Assembly: GCA_041586155.1 (NCBI GenBank)
Contig: JBFHAT010000006.1
Coordinates: 1-64,000 of the forward strand
DNA from: JBFGJH01 sp041586155
Lineage (GTDB): Bacteria; Actinomycetota; Acidimicrobiia; Spongiisociales; JAENVV01
Direction: 5' to 3'
DNA: 64,000 nt
Below, in pieces: positions 1 to 8,244 of this stretch; within the stretch, counting starts at the first letter, position 1, and the number at the start of each line of letters is the position of its first letter. Both the position numbers and the translations under genes were made by a program. The notes beneath the pieces were generated by a model that ran no database searches, had not been told where the DNA came from, and saw only the letters and a program-made list of their open reading frames with translations.

Positions 1-620
1 ATCACCGTCGTCGAGTCCGAATCTGCTCCTTCGGGAGATGACTCCGTCCCGATGTCGACGTCCTCGACCAACTCGTCCCCCGACTCCTCAATGGCATCGT
101 CGACGAACTCCTCACTCGGAGACGTCCGGGGGACGTCCTCGCCCAGGTCTTTCGAGTTCGCCTCGGCGGCGTCCTCGACCAACTGCCCTCCTAAGGTCCT
201 CTCGGCGCTTGTACGGTCAGGCTTGGCGGTCGACGGCTGGATTTCGGTGCCGCGCTCTCCCGGCACCGAATCGCCGACGTCATTCTCGTCGCCCTGGTCG
301 CCCCCGCTTGCCGCGAGCTCGACGTCAGCGTCTTCAAGCTCGGCGTCGTCGAACAATGCATCAGGTTGGACCTGGTCGTGGCTCGAGGTGGCATCTCCCT
401 CCGACGTGTCGTCGGCTACGACCTTGGAGAGCTCGATCATCTGCTCCGCCGGCAAATCCAGTGCGCGCGACAGCGCCTGCAACGCGTCCCGAGCGGGCAC
501 AGCGGCGTTCCGCTCCCACGATCGAACGGTGCTGGCCGACTTGCCCACCATCTCGGCGAGTCGCGTTTGCGTGATGCCGAGCATCGCCCGGCGTTCTCTG
601 ATCAGTTCCCCGAGGTCCAT
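1..620 (-). CDS. XRE-family HTH regulator with long acidic tail (3' end outside window)
   Basis: Reading leftward from the ATG at 620, the first ~65 residues form a Cro/C1-type helix-turn-helix: MDLGELIRERRAMLGITQTR, then SASTVRSWERNAAVPARDAL. From about residue 75 the protein turns into a Glu/Asp/Ser-rich, Cys-free, low-complexity stretch that continues to the window edge, at least 206 codons in all. The family binds DNA; no sensor or catalytic domain is visible in the part seen. The acidic tail is probably disordered and could be an interaction region (inference). It is transcribed away from the tRNA-Sec gene about 100 bases upstream. Confidence 0.8.
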   Translation of the reverse strand, partial: MDLGELIRERRAMLGITQTRLAEMVGKSASTVRSWERNAAVPARDALQALSRALDLPAEQMIELSKVVADDTSEGDATSSHDQVQPDALFDDAELEDADVELAASGGDQGDENDVGDSVPGERGTEIQPSTAKPDRTSAERTLGGQLVEDAAEANSKDLGEDVPRTSPSEEFVDDAIEESGDELVEDVDIGTESSPEGADSDSTTV

Positions 621-720
621 ACGGTTCCGCTCAGAGTACCGAAGGCGATTGGATCTTCAAGATTTGGCCACCATGCGGCGGCTTGCGGGTTGGTTGGTGA
701 TAGCCACTAGCCTCCACGGC

Positions 721-815
721 GGAGGCGAACGAGCGCCTGGTGGGCTCCCTGGTCTTCAAAACCAGTGGGGGATCGCAAGGTCCCCGGCGGGTTCGATTCC
801 CGTCCGCCTCCGCCA
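721..815 (+). tRNA. selC: tRNA-Sec (anticodon UCA), CCA encoded
   Basis: The 95-base stretch folds as a selenocysteine tRNA: a long acceptor arm (GGAGGCG at the 5' end pairing with CGCCTCC near the 3' end), discriminator G followed by encoded CCA, a long variable arm with GGGGG and TCCCC arms, and a T-arm with TTCGATT loop. The anticodon stem CTGGT/ACCAG (749-753, 761-765) closes the loop CTTCAAA, placing TCA at 756-758. The same length, G discriminator and CTTCAAA loop occur in Escherichia coli selC. This tRNA is charged with Ser, converted to Sec, and read at UGA by SelB. It pairs functionally with selD at 28.5-29.5 kb. Confidence 0.95.
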
Positions 816-836
816 CGATACGATTCGGCCCATGAC

Positions 837-1127
837 ATGAGAGACGACCACAGCAACTACACGGTGATGACCGGCTGGAGAGTCGGCGCGGCCGCCGAGG
901 AATCTACCCGCTCGGGCCTCCTCGTTCCGGCCGGCACCGACTCCAACCACGACGCGCTGGCCCTGATCGACATCGTCACCGGACAGCAGTTCTGGGCGGT
1001 CCCCACGGGATCGTGGCGCTTTTTGTGGCCGCCGACCGGTCAGGTGGTCGTCGCAGTGCGTGATTCGCAGATCATTGCGGAACAGGCCGTCGACTCTGAC
1101 GGTGGCGACAACGGGAACTACCTCTGA
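837..1127 (+). CDS. hypothetical protein, 96 aa
   Basis: A short open frame fills the gap between tRNA-Sec and hflX. The product has no signal peptide, membrane segment or motif I recognise; the middle part (ALALIDIVTGQQFWAVP) is hydrophobic-alternating as in a small beta-rich fold. The ATG at 837 is used here, but an internal ATG at 867 (MTGWRVGAA) could also start it. It ends 61 bases before hflX on the same strand. Codon composition is like its neighbours, but without homologues I recognise the call rests only on the frame being open, so it may not be a gene. Confidence 0.4.
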   Translation: MRDDHSNYTVMTGWRVGAAAEESTRSGLLVPAGTDSNHDALALIDIVTGQQFWAVPTGSWRFLWPPTGQVVVAVRDSQIIAEQAVDSDGGDNGNYL

Positions 1128-1188
1128 AGACGGCTGCCTTGCCATACGCCCACCCCGGTACAGTCCATGCCCCGAGACGGAAGGCACG

Positions 1189-2493
1189 ATGACGTCCGAA
1201 GGCCGACAGCGCCGGCGGCTCACCGCCACGGTCACCGACCTCGATGTCGGCAGACAACGAGCCCTGCTCATCTCCGTTCAAACGTCCGGCATGACGGCCG
1301 ATACCGTGCGATTTTCACTCGTCGAGCTCAAGCGGCTCACCGAGACGGCCGGGTCGGACCCGATTCACTCCGAGATCGTTCGTCGGGACCAGATCCGACC
1401 GGCGACGTTCATCGGGGCCGGTCAAGCCGAGGATCTGGCGACATTGAGCTCGGCGCTCGACATCGACGTCGTCGTCTTCGACAACGACTTGTCACCCGCC
1501 CAGCAGCGAAACCTCCAGTCGCTGTTCGGCTGCGACGTCGTCGACCGGGTTGCGCTGATCCTCGACATCTTTGCGCAGCACGCCGTTTCCCGCGAAGGCA
1601 TGTTGCAGGTCGAGCTGGCGTTGCTGCAATACCACCTACCCCGCCTGCGAGGAAAAGGCATCGAGCTGAGCCGGCAGGCAGGCGGCATCGGGACACGTGG
1701 GCCGGGAGAGACCAAACTTGAGACCGACCGACGCCGCATCCAACAGCGGATCGCCAAGCTCACTCGCGATCTACGGGATCTGGAGGGCACTCGCGCCACC
1801 CAACGCAAGTCTCGGCAGCGAGCCGGCCTCCCTCTCGTGGCGCTCGTCGGTTACACGAACGCTGGCAAGTCGACGCTGCTCCGTCAGCTGACGGAAGCGG
1901 AGGTGCTGATTCAAGACCAGCTCTTCTCGACGCTGGGGTCGACCGTCCGCCGATCGGCACTGCCCAATGGTGACCCCGTGTTGTACTCCGACACGGTCGG
2001 CTTCGTCCGGCGCCTCCCCCACGAGCTGATCGAGGCTTTCCGATCGACGCTGGAGGAAACACTCGAGGCCGATCTGCTCCTGCATGTCGTCGACGCCGCC
2101 GACGCCAACGCCGAGGACCAGATCACCGCGGTCAGAGAGGTGTTGACGGACATCGGAGCAGGTCAGCTGCCGGAGCTCATCGTGTTCAACAAGACCGACG
2201 TTGCCGAACCCGCCGCTTTGAAGCGGCTGCAGAAGCTCTACCCCGAATCGGTATCGGTCTCCGGCGAGACCGGCGAGAACTGTGACGAACTGGTCGAGCG
2301 GGTAGAGGCGCTCCTGCGGGGGCGGATGACCGAGGTGAAAGTCTTCGTTCCCTACTCGCGGCCCGAGGTGCTTGCTGCGCTTCACCGCGTCGGCGAGATC
2401 ATTTCCGAGGAACACGGTCAAGATGGCACGGTGGCGCGAGTCATGCTGTTCCCTGACGCCGTCGCTGAATTCGCCGACGTCGCTGTTCGCTAG
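1189..2493 (+). CDS. hflX: GTPase HflX
   Basis: A 434-residue protein of the HflX family, a ribosome-binding GTPase that splits or rescues stalled 70S ribosomes. The N-terminal HflX domain contains the glycine-rich GGIGTRGPGETKLETDRR segment followed by a coiled linker. The G domain shows G1 GYTNAGKST, G3 SDTVGFVRRLP (DTVG) and G4 NKTD. The ATG at 1189 is chosen because GGAAGG lies just upstream; the open frame extends further left without support. The stop overlaps the convergent glucokinase gene by 4 bases. Confidence 0.95.
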   Translation: MTSEGRQRRRLTATVTDLDVGRQRALLISVQTSGMTADTVRFSLVELKRLTETAGSDPIHSEIVRRDQIRPATFIGAGQAEDLATLSSALDIDVVVFDNDLSPAQQRNLQSLFGCDVVDRVALILDIFAQHAVSREGMLQVELALLQYHLPRLRGKGIELSRQAGGIGTRGPGETKLETDRRRIQQRIAKLTRDLRDLEGTRATQRKSRQRAGLPLVALVGYTNAGKSTLLRQLTEAEVLIQDQLFSTLGSTVRRSALPNGDPVLYSDTVGFVRRLPHELIEAFRSTLEETLEADLLLHVVDAADANAEDQITAVREVLTDIGAGQLPELIVFNKTDVAEPAALKRLQKLYPESVSVSGETGENCDELVERVEALLRGRMTEVKVFVPYSRPEVLAALHRVGEIISEEHGQDGTVARVMLFPDAVAEFADVAVR

Positions 2494-3227
2494 AGACCGC
2501 GGCTGGCGAGTGCAGCGCCGACGATTCCGGCGCGGTTTCGTAGTTGCGCGGGGACGACATCGGCGCTGACGCGCAGCCGCCCGGCAAACTCGTCGAATTG
2601 CTTCGAAATACCGCCACCGATCACGAATCGGTCCGGCGAGAAGAGCATCTCCAAGTGGTTGAGGTAGCGATTGACGCGATCCCCCCATTCCGTGTACGTC
2701 ATGGCTTCGTCATCGTCGAACACTCGGGCGGCGGCGTAGTGCTCGGCCTCCATGCCGTTGAGCTCGAGGTGACCCAGCTCGGTGTTCGGCACCAGTACGC
2801 CTTCGACGAACATGGCGGAGCCGATCCCGGTTCCAAAGGTCAGTACGATCACGAGGTCACGCTCGTCCCTCGCTTCACCGTATTGGAGTTCGGCAAGACC
2901 GGCCGCATCGGCGTCGTTGAGAACGGTCACGGCGCGCCCGGTGACCTGGGTCAGAAGTTCGACGGCGTCGACCCCGATCCAGCGCTTGTCGATGTTGGCA
3001 GCGGAGCGCACGACACCTCTCCTGACCACAGACGGCATGGCGCACCCGAAGGCTTCTCTCCATTCGAAGTGGTCGAGGATCTCCTTCACGGTCCGGGCCA
3101 CTGCCTCCGGCGACGAAGGATCTGGTGTGGGAATACGGTACCGGTCGGTGACGAGTCCGCCTACGTCGAGGTCCACCGGAGCTCCCTTGATGCCGGACCC
3201 GCCTATGTCTATTCCGAAACGCTGCAC
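2490..3227 (-). CDS. ppgK: polyphosphate glucokinase (ROK family)
   Basis: About 245 residues. It starts VQRFGIDIGGSGIKGAPVDL, the phosphate-binding signature of actinobacterial polyphosphate/ATP glucokinases, and continues with LNDADAAGLAEL (catalytic Asp region), LTFGTGIGSAMF and ELGHLELNGMEAEHY, the ROK sugar-binding stretch. It phosphorylates glucose to glucose-6-phosphate, probably using polyphosphate as well as ATP (family knowledge). The GTG at 3227 is chosen because the family begins directly at the Gly-rich loop; the open frame extends to 3308 and lacks a clear ribosome site at either point. It is divergent from pepN across about 100 bases. Confidence 0.9.
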   Translation of the reverse strand: MQRFGIDIGGSGIKGAPVDLDVGGLVTDRYRIPTPDPSSPEAVARTVKEILDHFEWREAFGCAMPSVVRRGVVRSAANIDKRWIGVDAVELLTQVTGRAVTVLNDADAAGLAELQYGEARDERDLVIVLTFGTGIGSAMFVEGVLVPNTELGHLELNGMEAEHYAAARVFDDDEAMTYTEWGDRVNRYLNHLEMLFSPDRFVIGGGISKQFDEFAGRLRVSADVVPAQLRNRAGIVGAALASRGL

Positions 3228-3331
3228 CCACGAGAGGATACCGAGCGATGCTCTCGGCCCGGCTCTCGGCCGCCTGCTCATTCGAGTGACTGGTCTACAA
3301 TCGCCCACTCGCCGTCACGAGAGATCCACCG

Positions 3332-5908
3332 ATGTCGTCTCCCAACCCGTACCGGCTGCCTCGTATCGTGGTGCCCGAGCGCTACGAACTCACCATCGCG
3401 CCCGATCTCTCAGCCAGTCGGTTCGAAGGAAATGTGTGCATCGACACCGACGTCCGAGAAGCGACCGATCGCATCGTGCTGAACGCTGCAGATCTGACGA
3501 TCTCGCGGGCGATGCTGAGGAGCGACGCCGGGGAGATCACTCCGGAGAGAATCGAGATCGATGAGCAGGCAGAACGAGTGATGCTTGACTTCGGAGTGAA
3601 CATCGCGCCCGGAAGATGGCAGCTCGAGCTGGATTTTTCCGGCGAGCTCAATGATCAGCTGCGCGGCTTCTACCGAAGCACCTTCACCGGTGTCGACGGG
3701 TCGACTCAGGTCATTGCCACGACCCAGTTCGAGGCGACCGACGCCCGCAGGGCGTTTCCGTGCTGGGATGAACCCGACTTCAAGGCTACGTTCAAGGTAT
3801 CGCTGCTGGTTCCTTCGCACCTTCTGGCGGTGTCCAATGGGCCGGAGGTGGCCCGCCAGGATCTCGGGGACGGCCGAGTTCGGATCGACTACGCCGAGAC
3901 GATGCGAATGTCGAGCTATCTGGTTGCGTTCGTCATCGGCCCACTCGAAGCAACCGATCCTGTCGATGTCGATGGTGTTCCACTGCGCGTCATCGCCCCG
4001 ATCGGCAAGCAGCACCTCGCTGACTTCGCCCTGGAGGCAGGAGCGTTCTGTTTGCGCTATCTGACCGACTATTACGGCATTCCGTACCCAGGCGAGAAAG
4101 TCGACCTAATCGCCATTCCCGATTTCGCATTCGGCGCAATGGAGAATCTGGGAGCGATCACGTTTCGCGAGACGTCGCTCTTGATCGACCCCTCGACCAC
4201 CGGCCTCGCCGAGCAGCGACGGGTCGTGGACGTCGTCGCTCACGAGCTGGCTCACATGTGGTTCGGCGACCTGGTCACGATGGGATGGTGGGAAGGCATC
4301 TGGCTCAACGAGGCGTTCGCGTCGTTCATGGAGATGAAAGCAGTCGAGGCCATGCACCCGGAATGGCACCGATGGATGGCCTTCGCAGTCGACGGGGGGG
4401 CCGAACGGTCGGGCGCCCTCAACATCGATGCTCTGTCGAGCAGCCGACCGGTCGAGTTCCCCGTGGAATCGCCCGACGACGCAAATGAGATGTTCGACGC
4501 CCTGACATACGGCAAGGGCTCGGCAGTGCTGCGCATGATCGAGCAGTACCTGGGGACCGAGGTCTTCCGGTTGGGCGTGAAGCATTACCTCGAGAATCAC
4601 GCCTACGGCAACACGGTGACAACCGACCTGTGGGCAAGCCTCGACCAAGCGTCGGGCACCGACGTGGGCAGCATCATGAACACCTGGATCCTCCAAGCGG
4701 GATATCCGCAAGTAGCGGTGACGCAGGAGGGCACGACCGTCCGACTCGCCCAGCAGCGGTTTCTCCTCTCCGACGATGAGATGGGTGAGGGGCCCTGGAA
4801 GATCCCCATGCAGATCAAGTACTCGATCGATGGCGCGCTGGCCATCGAGAAACATCTCATGACCGGGCCATCGCTCACCTTGGAGGTGGTCGGAAGACCC
4901 AGCTGGCTTATCGCCAACGCCGGAGGACACGGCTTCTACCGGGTGGCATATCCGCCGGCTTCGCTGGCGGGGCTGACAGCCGTTCTCCCCCAGCTCGACC
5001 GGATGGAGCGGTTCACCCTCCTCGACGACACTTTTGCGTTCGTTGTCAGCGGGCAGGCCGCGGCCCAGGATTTCCTCGAGCTCGCCGCCGCCTACCGGGA
5101 CGAGACCGATCAGGCGGTGTGGCAAATGCTCATCGCCCACCTCGGCCAGCTCCACCACCTGATCCCGGACGACGCCCTCACGGGTTTTGCCGCCAGGGTC
5201 AGACACCTGCTTGGACCGATCGCCGCTCGACTTGGATGGGAACCCGCCCCGGGAGAGTCCGACCTGGACCGGCTCCTTCGCGGCCATGTCCTCAGGGGAA
5301 TGGGAATCGTCGGCGACGATGGAGCCACTATCGAACGCGCCGCCGAAGCGGCCAAGATGCTCCTCGAGGATCCTCACAACGTCGACCCCGATGTTGGCCA
5401 GGCGGGGCTGTTCATCACCGCCAACCAGGGCGACATCCAATTCTTCGAGGCACTCTCGGAAGCGCACGCGAACGCCGAGACTCCTCAGCGCGAGATCCGC
5501 TTCCTTCAGGCGCTGTGCGACGTGGATGCACATGATGCGGTAGCGGAGCTGTTCCGTCGCATCCTCGCAGGAGAGATCCGCAATCAAGACAGTGCGTGGG
5601 TGCTCATGCGAATGCTCAACAACCGAAAGACTGGCATCGACGTTTGGGATCTCATCAGGCGGGATTGGGATCCGCTCATCGGATCGATCCCTGCGCTGAC
5701 TGTGCGCTACATCTTCGAGGGTCTGCCGGCGTTGGCCCGCTACCCGGAGGCCGATGAGGTGGTGGCATTCGTGAAGGCGCATCGGGTTGCGGCCGCGGCA
5801 AAGACGCAGGAGCAGGCCCTGGAACGTCTCGAAGTAGCGATGGCGATGCGCGGGCGAGAAGCCGATCGTCTCACCGCATACCTGGCGGAGACCGGTCGAA
5901 CCGACTGA
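3332..5908 (+). CDS. pepN: aminopeptidase N (M1 metallopeptidase)
   Basis: The 858-residue length fits M1 aminopeptidases. GAMEN (substrate N-terminus recognition) occurs near residue 268 and the zinc motif HELAHMWFGD with the downstream NEAFASFME glutamate follows at about 304-335. A C-terminal ERAP1-like helical domain fills the last ~320 residues. It removes N-terminal residues from peptides in the cytosol; no signal peptide is present. The gene stands alone on the plus strand between ppgK and pfkA, both on the minus strand. Confidence 0.95.
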   Translation: MSSPNPYRLPRIVVPERYELTIAPDLSASRFEGNVCIDTDVREATDRIVLNAADLTISRAMLRSDAGEITPERIEIDEQAERVMLDFGVNIAPGRWQLELDFSGELNDQLRGFYRSTFTGVDGSTQVIATTQFEATDARRAFPCWDEPDFKATFKVSLLVPSHLLAVSNGPEVARQDLGDGRVRIDYAETMRMSSYLVAFVIGPLEATDPVDVDGVPLRVIAPIGKQHLADFALEAGAFCLRYLTDYYGIPYPGEKVDLIAIPDFAFGAMENLGAITFRETSLLIDPSTTGLAEQRRVVDVVAHELAHMWFGDLVTMGWWEGIWLNEAFASFMEMKAVEAMHPEWHRWMAFAVDGGAERSGALNIDALSSSRPVEFPVESPDDANEMFDALTYGKGSAVLRMIEQYLGTEVFRLGVKHYLENHAYGNTVTTDLWASLDQASGTDVGSIMNTWILQAGYPQVAVTQEGTTVRLAQQRFLLSDDEMGEGPWKIPMQIKYSIDGALAIEKHLMTGPSLTLEVVGRPSWLIANAGGHGFYRVAYPPASLAGLTAVLPQLDRMERFTLLDDTFAFVVSGQAAAQDFLELAAAYRDETDQAVWQMLIAHLGQLHHLIPDDALTGFAARVRHLLGPIAARLGWEPAPGESDLDRLLRGHVLRGMGIVGDDGATIERAAEAAKMLLEDPHNVDPDVGQAGLFITANQGDIQFFEALSEAHANAETPQREIRFLQALCDVDAHDAVAELFRRILAGEIRNQDSAWVLMRMLNNRKTGIDVWDLIRRDWDPLIGSIPALTVRYIFEGLPALARYPEADEVVAFVKAHRVAAAAKTQEQALERLEVAMAMRGREADRLTAYLAETGRTD

Positions 5909-5937
5909 GCCTCGTCATTGCGAGCGCGTGCCCCTCG

Positions 5938-6960
5938 TCACGTGTAGAACGTCGCCGCGATGTCCATGAGCTCGGGCGGTACGCCCACCGCTTCACCAAG
6001 CACGGTGTCGAGTGGCACTGCGGTGACCGATTGCGATCTCATGGCCACCATCACGCCGGTGCGGCCGGCGCCGGCATAGTCGGCTGCAGCCACGCCGAAC
6101 CGGGTCGCGAGGAGCCGATCCTCTGCGTTGGGGCTGCCACCCCTCTGGACGTAGCCGAGTACGGTCACCCTCGCCTCGAGGCCCGACTGGTCCTCGAGGA
6201 TCGGGGCCAGCGCCGCCGCCGCGCCCCCCAACCGATCGAAACCGAACGCATCGGTCTTCTTCTCGGCCTGCTGGGCTTCGGCAGGGAGTTCGATGCCCTC
6301 AGCGACGACCACGATCGTGTGGTGGCGATCGCGGCTCCGCCGTTCCCCGATTATGTCAACGATCTCCCCGACGGTGAACGGGTGCTCGGGGACGAGGATG
6401 AAGTCGGCTCCGCCGGCAATTCCCGCAGCTGTCGCGATCCATCCCGAGTGACGACCCATCACTTCGACGAGCAGAACCCGATGATGTGACTCGGCGGTGG
6501 TAGTCAACCGATCGATCGTGTCGGTGACGATCTGCACGGCCGTGGAGAAGCCGATCGTGGCCTCGGTCCCGGGGACGTCCCGGTCGATCGTCTTGGGTAC
6601 GCCGATGACCGGAATGCCTTCCTCCGCCAGACGGGCGGCGGTGCCCAGAGTTCCGTCCCCACCTGCGACGATCAGCACCTCGGCGCCCACCTTCTCGAGA
6701 CCAGAGGCGACGTCGCGGGCGCCGTCGCCGTGCACGTATGGGTCATAGCGACTCGAGCCGAGAATGGTCCCTCCCAACCGCAGAATGCCGCGCACCGAAT
6801 CATGATCGAGCCCGCGACCGTCGCCTTCCACCACACCCTCCCAACCTCGTTCGAGGCCGACGACGTCGTGACCGGCCGATTCACTCCGTCGGACGACCGC
6901 GCGGATCAGTGCGTTGAGACCGGGGCAGTCGCCGCCGGCGGTGGCGATGGCGATCCTCAC
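5938..6960 (-). CDS. pfkA: 6-phosphofructokinase
   Basis: From the GTG at 6960 the product is 340 residues, the normal size. It opens VRIAIATAGGDCPGLNALIR. GGDGT carries Gly at the position that distinguishes ATP-using from PPi-using enzymes, and VPKTIDRDVPGT carries the Lys typical of the mixed group III actinobacterial enzymes. MGRHSGWIA and VTVLGYVQRGGSPNAEDR follow for fructose-6-phosphate binding. The normally invariant TIDND reads TIDRD here. The open frame runs on to 7131 but that extension is low in likeness to the family. Substrate choice (ATP rather than PPi) is inferred from the Gly only. Confidence 0.9.
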   Translation of the reverse strand: MRIAIATAGGDCPGLNALIRAVVRRSESAGHDVVGLERGWEGVVEGDGRGLDHDSVRGILRLGGTILGSSRYDPYVHGDGARDVASGLEKVGAEVLIVAGGDGTLGTAARLAEEGIPVIGVPKTIDRDVPGTEATIGFSTAVQIVTDTIDRLTTTAESHHRVLLVEVMGRHSGWIATAAGIAGGADFILVPEHPFTVGEIVDIIGERRSRDRHHTIVVVAEGIELPAEAQQAEKKTDAFGFDRLGGAAAALAPILEDQSGLEARVTVLGYVQRGGSPNAEDRLLATRFGVAAADYAGAGRTGVMVAMRSQSVTAVPLDTVLGEAVGVPPELMDIAATFYT

Positions 6961-7314
6961 GGGTTGGCTCTGCGATCCATCAGCGCAAGGTAGTCGTCGA
7001 CTCCTCGGTCGGTTGGGACTTTTGGCACTGTTCCTTCCGCACGGCGCGCTGATAGGTTGCCAGCAGTCGCCAAAAGGAGACTGCGAGGAAGAAGGCCACG
7101 GGAGCATGGTCGGCGCCGCACCGACGGCCACCGAGACCGCGACGCATGCCTACGCGCCGGCTCGGGGAGTCGAGCGGGGGTCTCGTCGAGAGGCCCGAAC
7201 GGATGAGGGTTCCCGTTCCGATCGCATCATCCGATCAACGGCCACCTTGGCCTCCTCCAGACGGTGGGGCTGCACCAGCGGCCCCACCGTCGCGCATGGC
7301 TACGATCGTGCGCC
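6961..7314. other. intergenic region with an 11-bp perfect hairpin
   Basis: This 354-base gap between divergent pfkA and the antiporter gene holds no convincing coding frame. The clearest structure is a perfect 11-bp inverted repeat, GACGGTGGGGC (7260-7270) and GCCCCACCGTC (7281-7291) around a 10-base loop, ending 23 bases before the antiporter ATG. No T-run follows, so it looks more like an operator or a leader-RNA hairpin than a terminator. I compared it by eye with the Mn2+ (yybP-ykoY) riboswitch core and did not find that pattern. Confidence 0.5.
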
Positions 7315-8244
7315 ATGCTCACTGCCCTGGCACTGATCATCCTCGGACTGGCGATGCTGACGGTTGCTGCCGACCGCTTCGTCGTCGCCGCAGCCCGACT
7401 CGCCTCGGCATGGGGTGTCTCCCCCATCCTCATCGGGGCGCTCGTCATCGGGATGGGTACCTCCGCTCCCGAGTTCATCGTCTCGGTCATCTCGGGAGGG
7501 CGCTCGTTCGACCTGGCGATCGGCAACATCGCCGGATCCAACATCGCCAACCTGAGCCTCGTACTCGGAACCGCGGGCCTGGTGTCGCCGGTGCATCAGC
7601 TGCGCCACTTGTTCAAGCGGGAAGGGCTCCTCATGGCCTTGGCCATGGTCCTCTTCGTGGCCTTGTTCGCAGACGGCGGACTCGGCCGCGTCGATGGCCT
7701 CATCCTGGCAGCGGCGATGGTCGCCGCGTCGTACTTCCTCATCGTCTGGTCACGCGGTTTCACCAACGAACTCGATATCGAAGAGATCGGCGGAGCACCC
7801 GTATCTGTGCCCAGAGAGATCCTGCTGGGTTTGGCGACCCTCGCAGTGATGCTGGCCGGTGCCAATTGGCTGGCGGACGGAGCGCTGCGGCTGGCAGTGC
7901 AGTTGGGGGTGACCGAAGGGTTCATCGGTCTCACGGTGGTGGCGATCGGTACCAGCCTTCCCGAGCTCGCCACCGCATTGGCGGCAGCCCGCCGCGGGGA
8001 GAACGACCTCATCGTCGGCAACCTCTTGGGCTCCAACTTGTTCAACTCCCTGGTCGTCGGGGCCGGAGTGGCATTACTGAGACCGGGAACCGCCACCGGC
8101 GACTTCACCCTGACCATGGTCATGATGGTGGGTGTTGCGTTCGTGGCCGGGGCCCTCTCGCTCTCGGACGACCGACTCGCTCGCCGTGAAGCCGTGGTGC
8201 TGCTGGCGGGCTACGTCGGCTACCTGGTGTTCGTCGCCGGCTAG
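7315..8244 (+). CDS. calcium/sodium antiporter (CaCA family, YrbG-like)
   Basis: A 309-residue membrane protein with two homologous halves, each carrying an alpha-repeat: GMGTSAPEFIVSVIS...GNIAGSNIANL (residues ~45-80) and AIGTSLPELATALAA...GNLLGSNLFNSL (~215-250). The acidic residues in GTSAPE and GTSLPE bind the cation in this family, and about ten hydrophobic segments are visible. It exchanges Ca2+ (or another cation) for Na+ or H+ across the cytoplasmic membrane. The ATG at 7315 is chosen because the first membrane helix begins there. The 3' end overlaps the convergent DAHP synthase fusion gene by 4 bases. Confidence 0.93.
   Translation: MLTALALIILGLAMLTVAADRFVVAAARLASAWGVSPILIGALVIGMGTSAPEFIVSVISGGRSFDLAIGNIAGSNIANLSLVLGTAGLVSPVHQLRHLFKREGLLMALAMVLFVALFADGGLGRVDGLILAAAMVAASYFLIVWSRGFTNELDIEEIGGAPVSVPREILLGLATLAVMLAGANWLADGALRLAVQLGVTEGFIGLTVVAIGTSLPELATALAAARRGENDLIVGNLLGSNLFNSLVVGAGVALLRPGTATGDFTLTMVMMVGVAFVAGALSLSDDRLARREAVVLLAGYVGYLVFVAG

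Noticed and set aside
4106..5782. 558-aa minus-strand open frame
   Set aside because: It lies entirely inside pepN, has no recognisable motif, and is a high-GC shadow frame.
6961..7314. Mn2+ (yybP-ykoY) riboswitch upstream of the antiporter
   Set aside because: No match by eye to the conserved core; only one simple hairpin is present.
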